A stretch of DNA of 64,000 nucleotides from an uncultured Methanomassiliicoccales archaeon. Its GTDB lineage: Archaea > Thermoplasmatota > Thermoplasmata > Methanomassiliicoccales > Methanomethylophilaceae. The translations under genes were made by a program, and so were the position numbers. The stretch's first letter is position 1, and each line of letters opens with the position of its first letter. Below the pieces are notes generated by a model that saw only the letters and a program-made list of their open reading frames with translations, did no database searches and had not been told where the DNA came from. This document shows, in pieces, positions 41,591 to 50,783 of the stretch. The DNA is taken from contig CAKUXX010000001.1 in assembly GCA_934702355.1 (NCBI GenBank), forward strand, positions 62,001 through 126,000, written 5' to 3'.

Positions 41591-42874
41591 ATGACCAGGT
41601 ACATGGAACGCGTAGTTGATTCTCAGCTCAGGGATAAGCTAGAGACGTTCGGTGCTGTCAACATAGTCGGTCCGAAATGGTGCGGAAAGACTAAAACCGC
41701 AGAACAACAGAGTAAATCGGCCGTGTATCTGCAATCGGATCCGAACAAAGAAGGTTTGAGACAACTGGCGAAGATCAACCCCCAGATGATTCTTGACGGT
41801 GAATCACCCAGGCTGATCGATGAATGGCAGGACGCCCCCGAAGTCTGGGATGCCGTACGTTACGAATGCGATCATAGGGACGGACCCGGACATTTCATAC
41901 TGACCGGCTCCACTTCGAAGAAGGTCCAAACAAGCCATACAGGTACGGGAAGGATATCCGAGCTGATGATGTATCCAATGAGCCTATTCGAATCAGGAGA
42001 ATCATCCGGAGCTGCATCCCTGCAAAGCATATTCGATGGCGATAAAATGGCCCTCGGATGCTCATCGGAACTATCGTATCAGGATCTGGTGTTCGCTTCA
42101 TGCCGCGGGGGATGGCCGTACAGCCTCGGTCTGAAGAGCAGGGAAGCACAACTGAGCATCGCCCAGGACTATCATCATCAGATCTACAGTCACGACATGT
42201 TCCAATTGGATGATGTGAAAAGAAATCCGGAGACCATGAAGATCGTGCTTAGGTCGTATGCGCGTAACATCTCCACACTGGCGAAAACCACCAACATCCT
42301 ATCCGACGTCAAATCCACAGAGAACCTATCCATAGTTACCCTGAACGACTATCTGGATGTACTGAGGAGATTGTACATCATCCAGGAACTCGACGGCTGG
42401 ACCCCTTCGCTGCGTTCCTCATCCGGCGTCCGCTCGGGACCGAAGAGGGAATTCGTCGACCCATCCTTGGCCGTATCCGCATTGGGGACCTCCCCCGAAA
42501 AGTTGCAGATGGACCCGAACACGTTCGGATTCATATTCGAGTGCCTGTGCATACGTGACCTCAGAGTGTATTCGTCGAAACAGAGGGGATCCCTGTCATA
42601 CTACCGTGATCGCTATGGCCTCGAATCGGACAGCGTGCTCCACCTCAAAGACGGACGGTACGCACTCATAGAGTTCAAATTAGGAGAGTACGGCGTGGAT
42701 GAGGGTGCCAAACATCTGCTCAAGATCCAATCACTGATAGAGGATCACAACAATGAGAACAACAGCCCTCGCTTGGATACGCCATCCGCTCTCATCGTCA
42801 TGACCGGAACGAAGTACGGATACAGACGCCCAGACGGCGTGTATGTCATCCCTGTCGGCTGCCTCGGACCCTGA
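41591..42874 (+). CDS. DUF4143-type AAA+ ATPase with PD-(D/E)xK nuclease-like C-terminus
   Basis: A 427-residue protein. Walker A is G-P-K-W-C-G-K-T (27-34), Walker B is R-L-I-D-E-W-Q (Asp77-Glu78), and the sensor-like segment F-I-L-T-G-S-T-S is near 108. The C-terminal DUF4143 domain has a nuclease-fold pattern, S-D-S-V-L-H-L-K-D-G-R-Y-A-L-I-E-F-K-L-G, with the Asp and E-x-K in place. These proteins are common in archaea but their role is unknown. TATA-like ATATAATTAAAT at the edge of the repeat array implies a leaderless mRNA whose promoter abuts four repeat units. A truncated paralogue lies at 61159-62133. Confidence 0.88.
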   Translation: MTRYMERVVDSQLRDKLETFGAVNIVGPKWCGKTKTAEQQSKSAVYLQSDPNKEGLRQLAKINPQMILDGESPRLIDEWQDAPEVWDAVRYECDHRDGPGHFILTGSTSKKVQTSHTGTGRISELMMYPMSLFESGESSGAASLQSIFDGDKMALGCSSELSYQDLVFASCRGGWPYSLGLKSREAQLSIAQDYHHQIYSHDMFQLDDVKRNPETMKIVLRSYARNISTLAKTTNILSDVKSTENLSIVTLNDYLDVLRRLYIIQELDGWTPSLRSSSGVRSGPKREFVDPSLAVSALGTSPEKLQMDPNTFGFIFECLCIRDLRVYSSKQRGSLSYYRDRYGLESDSVLHLKDGRYALIEFKLGEYGVDEGAKHLLKIQSLIEDHNNENNSPRLDTPSALIVMTGTKYGYRRPDGVYVIPVGCLGP

Positions 42875-42933
42875 ATCTACTTGATGGGAACATATATCTA
42901 TCAAACTACGAATGGGACATGCAGAGGCTTCAT

Positions 42934-43464
42934 ATGAGCAACATTTGGCACGATATGGACCCTGAGAAGATCAAATCCGACGATTTCATGGTCGTCATCG
43001 AGATCACGAAGGGAAGCAAGACGAAATACGAGTTGGACAAAGAGACGGGAATGCTCATGCTCGACAGGATCCTGTACACATCCACCCAGTACCCTGCCAA
43101 CTACGGATTCATACCCAAGACATACGCCGACGACGGAGACCCTCTGGACGCCCTCGTCATCTGCTCCGAGCCCATCCTCCCCATGACCCTTGTCAGATGC
43201 CGCCCGATCGGTGCCATCAAGATGGTCGACGGAGGAGACAACGACGAGAAGATCATCGCCGTCCCCTACAAAGATCCCGTCTACAACGGCATCAAGGACA
43301 TCTCCGAGATTCCCAAGCATGTCATCGATGAGATGTGCCACTTCTTCACCGTCTACAAGGCCCTGGAGAACAAGACCACAGAGGTCAACGGCACCGTCGA
43401 TGCCAAAGGCGCAGAGGAGATCGTCAACTACACGATCGACAAGTACAAGAAGACGTTCAACTGA
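42934..43464 (+). CDS. ppa: Inorganic pyrophosphatase, soluble family I
   Basis: A 176-residue enzyme hydrolysing pyrophosphate. Active-site signatures are K-Y-E-L-D-K-E-T-G, Y-P-A-N-Y-G-F-I-P and the metal-binding D-G-D-P-L-D-A-L-V. The ATG at 42934 is preferred because AGAGG sits 6 bases upstream; an in-frame ATG 15 bases earlier, close to the expected transcription start after TATATC (42893), is possible. Confidence 0.94.
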   Translation: MSNIWHDMDPEKIKSDDFMVVIEITKGSKTKYELDKETGMLMLDRILYTSTQYPANYGFIPKTYADDGDPLDALVICSEPILPMTLVRCRPIGAIKMVDGGDNDEKIIAVPYKDPVYNGIKDISEIPKHVIDEMCHFFTVYKALENKTTEVNGTVDAKGAEEIVNYTIDKYKKTFN

Positions 43465-43480
43465 GCTTCTTCTTATCAAA

Positions 43481-43498
43481 CGGCCCCGAAAGGGGCCG
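43481..43498 (+). terminator. Hairpin terminator after ppa
   Basis: Perfect stem CGGCCCC-GAAA-GGGGCCG with a GNRA loop 16 bases after the stop, followed by CTTCCATCTTCTTTT. Confidence 0.75.
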
Positions 43499-43550
43499 CT
43501 TCCATCTTCTTTTCCATCCTTTTTTAAATATTCAACCCCATCAACGATTC

Positions 43551-43922
43551 ATGGTTCCCAACATGACGGTATATGAATCCGAGGACTCCAGGTCCCGGGA
43601 TCCGAAGGACGCCGCCAGATTCGACGAGTCCTGCGACAGACTGAGAACTGCAGGGATTACCATCGACAGGATCATGTGCTCGGACGAATCGGACATCCCC
43701 CAGGGAGAGGCCGCAGATATAGTGCTCCAGGACGGCTTCGGATCTCTTCCGATCGCCGTATACGACGAGGTCGTCATCCTGATCGGCGAATACCCGTCCG
43801 ACCAGGACCTCGCTGATTTCCTAGAGGTCCCCGACGGCACCCTGAGCGTGGACAGGCAGAAGCCTCCGTCCATGCCCAACGACATCCAGCCCGCATGCGC
43901 TTGCGGGAACAAGACCAGATGA
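43551..43922 (+). CDS. ArsD-like thioredoxin-fold protein without the arsenite-binding cysteines
   Basis: A 123-residue protein whose pattern follows ArsD, the arsenic metallochaperone: an N-terminal strand V-Y-E-S, a helix with D-P-K-D-A-A-R-F, G-I-T-I-D-R, then L-P-I-A-V-Y-D-E-V-V-I-L-I-G-E-Y-P-S-D-Q-D-L. The N-terminal Cys-Cys...Cys site of ArsD is missing (S-E-D-S-R-S instead), while the tail has C-A-C-G. No arsA or arsR adjoins, so arsenic handling is doubtful. TTTTTAAATATT 25-30 bases before the ATG suggests a leaderless mRNA. Confidence 0.65.
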   Translation: MVPNMTVYESEDSRSRDPKDAARFDESCDRLRTAGITIDRIMCSDESDIPQGEAADIVLQDGFGSLPIAVYDEVVILIGEYPSDQDLADFLEVPDGTLSVDRQKPPSMPNDIQPACACGNKTR

Positions 43923-44011
43923 TCGCTCCCCTCGGGACGCATCATAAAAGTATTCTGACCTGCTGCCGGCCTGACCAAAGAACCATTAAACCCGATGCCC
44001 TTCCGCGGAAC

Positions 44012-46174
44012 ATGAGGATAACGATCCGCGGTATTGTCCAGGGCGTCGGTTTCAGGCCGGCGGTCTATCGTGCCGCGATTGCCTGCGGCGCATCCGGTTC
44101 CGTGTGGAACGACGGATCGTGCGTCATCATCGACACGGACCTCGGTGACGAGCTGCTTTCTGAACTGCGCTCGTCCCTTCCGCCGCTCGCAAGGATCGAT
44201 TCGATCGAGACCGATGATCGTGCATATTCCGGAGAACCGGGATTCTCGATAGCGGCCTCATCTGGAAAAGGGCACGGAGCGTCCATCCCCGCAGACAGCT
44301 GCGTCTGTCCGAAATGCGTTGCGGAGATAATGGGCAACGGCCGCAGATCCGGATACCCGTTCACCACATGCACAGACTGCGGTCCGAGATTCACTCTTCT
44401 GAAGGGGATGCCCTATGACCGCAGACTGACCACGATGGACGCATTCCCGATGTGTCCGGAATGCTCAAAGGAATTCACGGACCCTTCCGACAGGAGGTTC
44501 CACCATCAGACCGTATGCTGTCCCGCATGCGGACCGTCCTACCGCCTGGAGCTGCCCGACGGGACGGTGATCCGCGACGATCCCATCGGCGAACTGGCGA
44601 AGATGCTGGACGACGGCCGCAGGGCCGTCATAAAGGGCTGGGGCGGGATGCACATATGCTGCACCCTGGACCGCATCGACGATATGAGGGAGTGGTACGG
44701 CAGGAAGCGGAAGCCATTCGCGATCATGGTCCGCGACATGGATGCCGTCAGGAGATATGCGGAACCCACTGCAGACGAGGAATCCATGCTCCTGTCGCCG
44801 GAACGTCCCATCGTCCTCGTCGGCAAGCGCGACATCCCCGAGAACGAGTCCGTATCCCCCGGATTGGACAACATGGGCGTGTTCCTGCCCTATACCGGGA
44901 TGCATCATATCCTGTTCTCCAAATTGAAGCACGATGCTCTGGTGATGACATCTGCCAACCTGCCGGGGGAGCCTATGATAACCGACGATGTCCGCATCAA
45001 AGAACTCGGTGCGGATGCCTACCTGCTCCATGATCAGGAGATCGTCAACCGTGCGGACGACACCGTCATGAGGATGTTCGGCGACCGCACACAATACATC
45101 AGAAAATCGAGAGGCAGCATCCCGTTCGGATTGGATGTCGGTTTCGGAAAGGGTGATGCCGTAGCACTCGGTGCACAGGAGAACCTCACGGGCTCCGTCG
45201 CATCCGGGGGGACCATATGGCCCACCCAGTACATCGGGAACGGCGAGAAGATCGGTGTGCCGGAATACTTGGAAGAAGCTGTCCGTACTCAGATGGGATT
45301 CGTAGGATGCGAACCGTCGGTGATCGCGATCGACCTCCATCCGGGCTATTCCAACAGAAGATTCGCCAAGACGCTGTCCGAGGAATACGGCGCCGAGCTT
45401 ATCGAGGTGCAGCATCACTGGGCCCATGCGGCATCGCTCATGGCAGACTGCTCCGTGGACGGATGCGCATGCATAGCCCTTGACGGAACGGGACACGGCG
45501 ACGACGGCATGGCCTGGGGCGGAGAGGTCCTGAAGACCGATCTCCGCGGATATGAGAGGACCGCCCATCTGGAGTACATACCATTGCTCGGTTCCGAACG
45601 CGCGCTGTACGACCTGCGGAGACTTAGATTCGCCATAGACGCCATGAACGGTTCCGAGAACCATGATTTCAGCGACAGGGACTCGGCCGTCCTCACGAAG
45701 ATGATGGACCGGAGCGTGAGGAGCTCCTCCATGGGAAGGGTCCTAGACGCACTCTCGTACAGTCTCGGCGTGTGCAAGGAGCGCACATACGACGGGGAGC
45801 CCGCCATGCTCCTGGAGCCTCTGCTGAGGCGGGGACGCCTGGTCGAAGGTTTCGAGACCTTCACCGAGAACGGAGTGATACGCACCGCCCACCTCTTCGA
45901 CAGGATCGGATCCGTCAGAAGGGAGGATGCGGCATATTCCATAGTATATAACATCATGAGTGAGCTGGTCCAGTCATCCATCTCCGCGGCCGACTCCTAC
46001 GGCTCCGAATATATAGGCATCACGGGCGGAGTGTCGTACAACGGCACCATAGCCAGCATGTTCGAGGATATGGTTATATCATCCGACCATCTACCATTGA
46101 TTCACAAGGAGGTTCCGAACGGCGACTGCGGCATATCCGTAGGACAGGCGGCCATCGCGCTCGGAAGGATATGA
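44012..46174 (+). CDS. hypF: HypF carbamoyltransferase, [NiFe] hydrogenase maturation
   Basis: A 720-residue enzyme making the thiocarbamate precursor of the hydrogenase cyanide ligands. Domains in order: acylphosphatase (R-G-I-V-Q-G-V-G-F-R-P), two zinc fingers (C-V-C-P-K-C with C-T-D-C-G-P; C-P-E-C with C-C-P-A-C-G-P), YrdC-like (A-V-I-K-G-W-G-G-M-H) and Kae1-like (Q-H-H-W-A-H-A, G-T-G-H-G-D-D-G). H2-dependent methylotrophs need it for Mvh/Ech-type hydrogenases, which lie elsewhere. Homology starts at this ATG; the open frame upstream overlaps the ArsD-like gene. Its stop overlaps the next start. Confidence 0.95.
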   Translation: MRITIRGIVQGVGFRPAVYRAAIACGASGSVWNDGSCVIIDTDLGDELLSELRSSLPPLARIDSIETDDRAYSGEPGFSIAASSGKGHGASIPADSCVCPKCVAEIMGNGRRSGYPFTTCTDCGPRFTLLKGMPYDRRLTTMDAFPMCPECSKEFTDPSDRRFHHQTVCCPACGPSYRLELPDGTVIRDDPIGELAKMLDDGRRAVIKGWGGMHICCTLDRIDDMREWYGRKRKPFAIMVRDMDAVRRYAEPTADEESMLLSPERPIVLVGKRDIPENESVSPGLDNMGVFLPYTGMHHILFSKLKHDALVMTSANLPGEPMITDDVRIKELGADAYLLHDQEIVNRADDTVMRMFGDRTQYIRKSRGSIPFGLDVGFGKGDAVALGAQENLTGSVASGGTIWPTQYIGNGEKIGVPEYLEEAVRTQMGFVGCEPSVIAIDLHPGYSNRRFAKTLSEEYGAELIEVQHHWAHAASLMADCSVDGCACIALDGTGHGDDGMAWGGEVLKTDLRGYERTAHLEYIPLLGSERALYDLRRLRFAIDAMNGSENHDFSDRDSAVLTKMMDRSVRSSSMGRVLDALSYSLGVCKERTYDGEPAMLLEPLLRRGRLVEGFETFTENGVIRTAHLFDRIGSVRREDAAYSIVYNIMSELVQSSISAADSYGSEYIGITGGVSYNGTIASMFEDMVISSDHLPLIHKEVPNGDCGISVGQAAIALGRI

Positions 46175-47181
46175 TGGAGAATACGCTGTTCGTTCTGCTC
46201 GACGGAGCAGAGGATCATCCCAATCCGCTGATGGGTGGTAAGAAACCGATAGAAGTGGCAGATATGCCGTTCATGCGCAGCAAGGCGCCCCATCGCTACA
46301 GGACGACGGGAAGAGGATACACGCAGCTGTTCCTCAACGAGTTCTTCACCGGTCATCCTCCCGAGATAGAGAGGGCGGCGCTCGAGGCCCTCGGTCTCGG
46401 CCTTCCGATATCGGATGCCAAGAGGGCGGCGTTCAGGCTCAGTCCCGCACGTATCGGGGACGGGATGGTCAGGTGGTGCTACAATACCGCCGAGATCAAA
46501 GATGCCCTCGAGGAGCACATAATGTCCAACATGGGCATTTTGTCATCATACGATCCCGCTATCAAATTCTTCATAGAGGGGAGGGCCGTGCTCACGATGG
46601 AATGGGACGACGTGCCCACCCTTCCCGCTCCGCCGACCGACGCACCGTACAAGGAGGTCCCCGGAGATCTGGGAAAACTCGTGACCACTGTGGCCGGTGA
46701 ACTGGACGGCATCACGGGATATCCCTGGGGATGCGGCAGGATGGGTCGCCAATACCCCGGATTCGATGAGGTGAGGAACATGACCGCCGTCTCCGACAGT
46801 CCCACGTCGATGGGCATATGCGCATCGCTCGGATACGAGACGCACATAGTCTACGACCTGGAATCCAGATTCCCGATCGCAAGGGACGCCCTGAAGAAAG
46901 GCGACGTCTTCCTCCATGTGGACGAGGTGGACGAGTACAGCCATCAGAAGGATCCCTTCAAGAAGAAGGCCGTCCTGGAGAAGACGGACAGGCTGATGGA
47001 GGAGTACTTCCCCGATGTGGAGAACATAGTCTACTTCGTGGACCACGGCACATCCTGCGTGACAGGGGAGCACATACTGATGGAGGTCCCGCTGTGGACC
47101 AGCATGGACCTCGGCATCCCCGAGAACGGCATGATACCTGTCGCGGAGATAGTAAAAACGGTTTTGAACAAGGTTAGGTGA
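46171..47181 (+). CDS. Alkaline phosphatase-superfamily protein related to archaeal phosphoglycerate mutase; candidate cobamide-pathway phosphatase
   Basis: A 336-residue protein with the ApgM-like start F-V-L-L-D-G-A-E-D-H-P-N-P and G-K-K-P-I-E-V-A. The C-terminal metal motifs are retained: H-V-D-E-V-D-E-Y-S-H with K, and V-D-H-G-T-S-C-V-T-G-E-H. It is shorter than ApgM (about 400) and I do not see the usual active-site region after the N-terminal motif, so a classic mutase function is doubtful. It overlaps hypF by 4 bases and ends 4 bases before cobT. The cobamide cluster otherwise lacks the alpha-ribazole phosphate phosphatase (CobC/CobZ), a role this protein could fill; that is inference. 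Confidence 0.7.
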   Translation: MMENTLFVLLDGAEDHPNPLMGGKKPIEVADMPFMRSKAPHRYRTTGRGYTQLFLNEFFTGHPPEIERAALEALGLGLPISDAKRAAFRLSPARIGDGMVRWCYNTAEIKDALEEHIMSNMGILSSYDPAIKFFIEGRAVLTMEWDDVPTLPAPPTDAPYKEVPGDLGKLVTTVAGELDGITGYPWGCGRMGRQYPGFDEVRNMTAVSDSPTSMGICASLGYETHIVYDLESRFPIARDALKKGDVFLHVDEVDEYSHQKDPFKKKAVLEKTDRLMEEYFPDVENIVYFVDHGTSCVTGEHILMEVPLWTSMDLGIPENGMIPVAEIVKTVLNKVR

Positions 47182-47185
47182 ACAG

Positions 47186-48292
47186 ATGGAGTTCGAGATT
47201 CCGCCATCCCTGGGCGTATACGGGGACGAGAAGACTGCCAAAGACATCCTTTCGAGGATCTGGGGGAAGAGGGGTGTGTTCACCTGCACGGTAGCTAACA
47301 CCCGCACATCCACGATCCCGGGTGTATCGGATGCCGGAGACACACCGGAGCTCACCATGTTCACGCCCGCTGCCGATGCGGAGATCCTCATCAACGGCAA
47401 GGTATCCTGCATGAAGGGGATACCGATCAACCCCGGAGGAATCCCCACTCCCGCAACACTGACCAAGGCCGCCCTGAACCTTTCCGGGATGCCGTACTAC
47501 GTGGTCAACGGAGGATGCGAGGTCGTCCCGTTCGTCCCCTACTTCGATGTCGGAGGAGAATGCGGAGAGAAGATTACCACCGGCAATTCGGTCAAGAACG
47601 TGAAGACCGAGTACGAGAAGGGATACATCCTCGGAGAGATGCTCGCAAGGGCGTATGATTTCGTTGTCATAAGCGAAAGCTGCGCAGGCGGAACCACCAC
47701 GGCACTGGCCGTCATGATGGCCATGGGTGTACTGAAAGAGAACCTGGTCAGCAGCAGCTCGCCCAACAACCCCAAGGAACTGAAGTCCAAACTGGTCGCC
47801 GAAGCCCTCGAAACGGCAGGCATAAAGCCCGGAGACCTGAAGGACGATCCCCTGAAGGCGATCGAATGCGTCGGAGACCCGATGCTCCCTGCAAACATAG
47901 GAATACTCTGCGGTGCGGCCAAGACCGTCCCAGTCATCGTCGGAGGAGGAACCCAGCTCGCCGCAGTAATGGCTGGTGCTGTAGCACTTCACCCCGAACT
48001 CGTCGGCAACTTCATGCAGGGAACTACAAGGTGGCTGATGAACGATCCCAACTCCAGCATGAGGCGCATCATGGATTCGATCTCGTCCGGGATCCCGATA
48101 GTCTACGTCAACGTGGACTACAGCGAAAGCCCGTACGAGGGTCTTCAGGCCTATGAATGGGGCTTCATCAAAGAAGGCGTCGGATGCGGAGGAGCATCCG
48201 TCGGGGCCATCATCGAGTCGTCCGGAAAGATAACGTGCGACGATCTCGAGGAAGAGGTCCACAGGCTCTACAAAGAGATAATGGGATTCTGA
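47186..48292 (+). CDS. cobT: CobT-type nicotinate-nucleotide:dimethylbenzimidazole phosphoribosyltransferase (archaeal)
   Basis: A 368-residue protein of the archaeal CobT-related family, which activates the lower-ligand base to its alpha-riboside phosphate. Motifs are V-V-N-G-G-C-E-V-V-P, I-S-E-S-C-A-G-G-T-T-T-A-L-A, V-G-D-P-M-L-P-A and I-V-G-G-G-T-Q-L-A-A-V. It starts 4 bases after the phosphatase-like gene. It converges with the cobD-cbiB-cbiZ-cobS-cobY operon, with a shared terminator between. Confidence 0.93.
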   Translation: MEFEIPPSLGVYGDEKTAKDILSRIWGKRGVFTCTVANTRTSTIPGVSDAGDTPELTMFTPAADAEILINGKVSCMKGIPINPGGIPTPATLTKAALNLSGMPYYVVNGGCEVVPFVPYFDVGGECGEKITTGNSVKNVKTEYEKGYILGEMLARAYDFVVISESCAGGTTTALAVMMAMGVLKENLVSSSSPNNPKELKSKLVAEALETAGIKPGDLKDDPLKAIECVGDPMLPANIGILCGAAKTVPVIVGGGTQLAAVMAGAVALHPELVGNFMQGTTRWLMNDPNSSMRRIMDSISSGIPIVYVNVDYSESPYEGLQAYEWGFIKEGVGCGGASVGAIIESSGKITCDDLEEEVHRLYKEIMGF

Positions 48293-48299
48293 AAACGAT

Positions 48300-48319
48300 C
48301 CCCTCCGGCATCGGAGGGG
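48300..48319. terminator. Bidirectional hairpin terminator between cobT and cobY
   Basis: Perfect 8-bp stem CCCCTCCG / CGGAGGGG with a 4-base loop between the converging cobT and cobY stops (8 bases and 1 base away). Confidence 0.7.
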
Positions 48320-48320
48320 G

Positions 48321-48926
48321 TCATTCCCTGAAATAGCTGCGGGCCAGGTCGAGCTCCTTCGGGGTATTGACGTTCACCGACAGCTCGACCCAATTGGTCT
48401 CGAAAAGATATTCTTCAAGGTAATCGCCGGCCAGGGTGCGCGGGCGGTTCATTATGCACAGGCCCGAGAGGACCCAATTGTTGCCGTTGAACTCCCTTGT
48501 GTACGAGGGGGTTATTCCCGTACTCCTGACAGTGGCCTCATCCACAACGGCGATGGCGGATTCCATCAGGCCGGGGACGAAGTACTCTATGAAGGTGTTC
48601 ACCACCTCTGTGGTGAGGAGCGGAAGGTCGGAAGGACATGTCAGGACGTATTCCCCGTCCATGACCTCGAACGCCTGATGGAGATCGTCCATGAAGCTCT
48701 CGCCGGAGGTCCTAACGGTCTCGATCCCGATGCCGTTGAGATACTTCTCCGTCTCAGGCGTGTTGTCGCTCACGGAGACCAGTATGCGATCGATGTGAGT
48801 AGAATTACGGAGGGCCTCCACGACCCTTCCGACCGTCGGGACACCGCCCATCATGTGCATGGGCTTCTCCACACCGCACTTCCCCATGCGGGATCCTTTC
48901 CCTCCGGCATTTATCAGAGCCTGCAA
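48321..48926 (-). CDS. cobY: CobY, GTP:adenosylcobinamide-phosphate guanylyltransferase
   Basis: A 201-residue nucleotidyltransferase, the archaeal replacement for bacterial CobU guanylyltransferase. The N-terminal GTP loop is I-N-A-G-G-K-G-S-R-M-G with downstream E-K-P-M; also C-P-S-D-L-P-L-L-T in the metal region. It makes adenosylcobinamide-GDP for CobS. It lies 5 bases after cobS and is last in the operon. Confidence 0.93.
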   Translation of the reverse strand: MQALINAGGKGSRMGKCGVEKPMHMMGGVPTVGRVVEALRNSTHIDRILVSVSDNTPETEKYLNGIGIETVRTSGESFMDDLHQAFEVMDGEYVLTCPSDLPLLTTEVVNTFIEYFVPGLMESAIAVVDEATVRSTGITPSYTREFNGNNWVLSGLCIMNRPRTLAGDYLEEYLFETNWVELSVNVNTPKELDLARSYFRE

Positions 48927-48931
48927 TCAGC

Positions 48932-49783
48932 TCACCACGCCACGAATACGATCATCATGACCATCATGATCAGAGGCCTGCTTATCTCGTTCGTGGCCCC
49001 GAGGATGTCCCCGTTGACCATCCCGAACGTGTCGTTGGCCTTCCTTGCCATGAGGAACCCTGCGACGATGGAGATGAGCAGCCCTATGATGAATGCGACG
49101 ATGACGGCTGCGAGATTGGTCTCCAATCCGACATCCAGGGAATCATAGAGCATACCGAAGAAGGCGACAAGACCTATGGACATCACGACACCGAGGATCG
49201 CGGAGATCACGGTGGATTTGATCATGGAATCGGTGGTGGTCATAGCGACCTGCTTTCCGGCCATGCCGTTCCCGGGCTTTCCGTACGCCGCGGCAACGAC
49301 CATGGCGTTCTTCACCAGGATCTCCGCCAGAGGCGCGAATATCAGAAGCCTGAACGATGCGAAGGAGTACATCGAGAAGGACAGGAGCACGACGGCAACG
49401 GCGACTCCGATGCCTCCGGCACCTACGAGTGTGTCCTTGAGGGCACGGACGTGGTCCTCCTGCGTACCGGAGACTATCATTCCGTCTCCGAAATCGGTCA
49501 GACCGTCGAAATGGATGAACTTGCTTCCTATCCAGACCACGGCAAGGCCCATGGCCGCATATATCATGCCGGACCCGAACCCATATTTGACATTGAGGAT
49601 CGTCAGAACGGTCATCAGAACCACCAGGATGAGTCCGAAGAACAATCCCACTATGGGCGCCAGATGGAAATCCTTCTCCATCGCATCCATATCCTCTTTC
49701 GTTATGTCCTGCTGCCATATCGTGAAGAACGATATCATCGCCTTCAGTGCAGAACCGCCTGTTCCCTGTTGGGTTTCATCCAT
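48932..49783 (-). CDS. cobS: CobS, adenosylcobinamide-GDP ribazoletransferase
   Basis: A 283-residue integral membrane enzyme joining adenosylcobinamide-GDP to alpha-ribazole (phosphate). The family motif F-I-H-F-D-G-L-T-D-F-G-D-G and a later N-G-D-I-L-G-A-T-N-E-I are present, with about seven spans. Its ATG overlaps the cbiZ stop. Confidence 0.94.
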   Translation of the reverse strand: MDETQQGTGGSALKAMISFFTIWQQDITKEDMDAMEKDFHLAPIVGLFFGLILVVLMTVLTILNVKYGFGSGMIYAAMGLAVVWIGSKFIHFDGLTDFGDGMIVSGTQEDHVRALKDTLVGAGGIGVAVAVVLLSFSMYSFASFRLLIFAPLAEILVKNAMVVAAAYGKPGNGMAGKQVAMTTTDSMIKSTVISAILGVVMSIGLVAFFGMLYDSLDVGLETNLAAVIVAFIIGLLISIVAGFLMARKANDTFGMVNGDILGATNEISRPLIMMVMMIVFVAW

Positions 49784-50783
49784 TTAATACACCTGCATAA
49801 CTGAGAAGCGCCCTGACGGCCGCCTCCATTGTATCATCACAATCATTTTCGGAACCAGACACCGAGGAGAACATGCCCAGAAGCAGCTCTCTGAACGATG
49901 TGGTCCCGTCTGCGGCCATCGAATCGGCCCTGTCGCAGCAGAACATCGCAATATCGACCATGCCGCGGATCATCCGGTCGTCCAAAGCCTTGGAGACGCG
50001 GGCACGGAACTCCTCTTCGGACAGATCCGAATCGGACATGGACATCATGCGCCCGATGCTGTATCCTCTGCGTTCCAGGAGCCTGAACGGCTCCTCCATC
50101 GTCGGGTGCTCGTCACGGTTGTCCAATGCCGAACCGACGGCGGAACGGACGGCCCTTGCAACGGCGATGCCGATATCGGAGCCCGTACCCGTGTAGTCGA
50201 TCCTGTCCGGACCGATGGGGGATATTACAGCCATCGAATCGGATGTCGTACCGGTCTCCCTGTACCCATGGTCCGCCATTGCGGCGGCCTTGGCCTCCAC
50301 CAGAGGGATCATCATGTTGACCTTTCCCTCCATCGTCAGAGGGTAGGGTGAGATGGCGGCGATGTTTATCGTCCCTGCGAGTCTCAAAGCCCTCAGATCG
50401 GAGATGACCCTCCTCTCGGGATAGTTGTCCAACACATCCCCCGCAACGACGTGGTTGCTGAGGCCCGCGGTGGCAACTGCGTACGCTTCTACACCGTTAT
50501 ATGAACCTGCGGATGTGTTGAAGACACTCCCGACCTCCGCTGCGGTCATCATACCGACGGAATCCTCCGGCAGGCCCAGGGCATCCCTCACACGAATCGC
50601 ATCCTCTCTGGGATCGCTGTGCGAGTAGTTCTTGCTGACCTGCATTATGAAAAGTGCGCTTGTGGTCGTGTCCCCGCCGTTGAGAACGGCGCTGCTCAGC
50701 ACCTCCATCCTCTCGGAGAACACCACGTATCCGACATCCCATCCGTCGACGCGGACGATGTCGCTCTTGGTTATCAGACTCAT
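49776..50783 (-). CDS. cbiZ: CbiZ, adenosylcobinamide amidohydrolase, with C-terminal extension
   Basis: A 335-residue protein. Residues 1-230 follow CbiZ, which cleaves salvaged adenosylcobinamide to cobyric acid: S-S-A-V-L-N-G-G, V-S-K-N-Y, M-M-T-A-A, A-V-A-T-A-G-L-S-N, G-T-I-N-I-A, T-G-T-S-D-S. About 105 further residues form a helical acidic extension (M-V-D-I-A-M-F-C-C-D-R and on) that I do not recognise. The gene shows that corrinoids are salvaged and remodelled. It overlaps both neighbours by 4-8 bases. Confidence 0.9.
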   Translation of the reverse strand: MSLITKSDIVRVDGWDVGYVVFSERMEVLSSAVLNGGDTTTSALFIMQVSKNYSHSDPREDAIRVRDALGLPEDSVGMMTAAEVGSVFNTSAGSYNGVEAYAVATAGLSNHVVAGDVLDNYPERRVISDLRALRLAGTINIAAISPYPLTMEGKVNMMIPLVEAKAAAMADHGYRETGTTSDSMAVISPIGPDRIDYTGTGSDIGIAVARAVRSAVGSALDNRDEHPTMEEPFRLLERRGYSIGRMMSMSDSDLSEEEFRARVSKALDDRMIRGMVDIAMFCCDRADSMAADGTTSFRELLLGMFSSVSGSENDCDDTMEAAVRALLSYAGVLNG

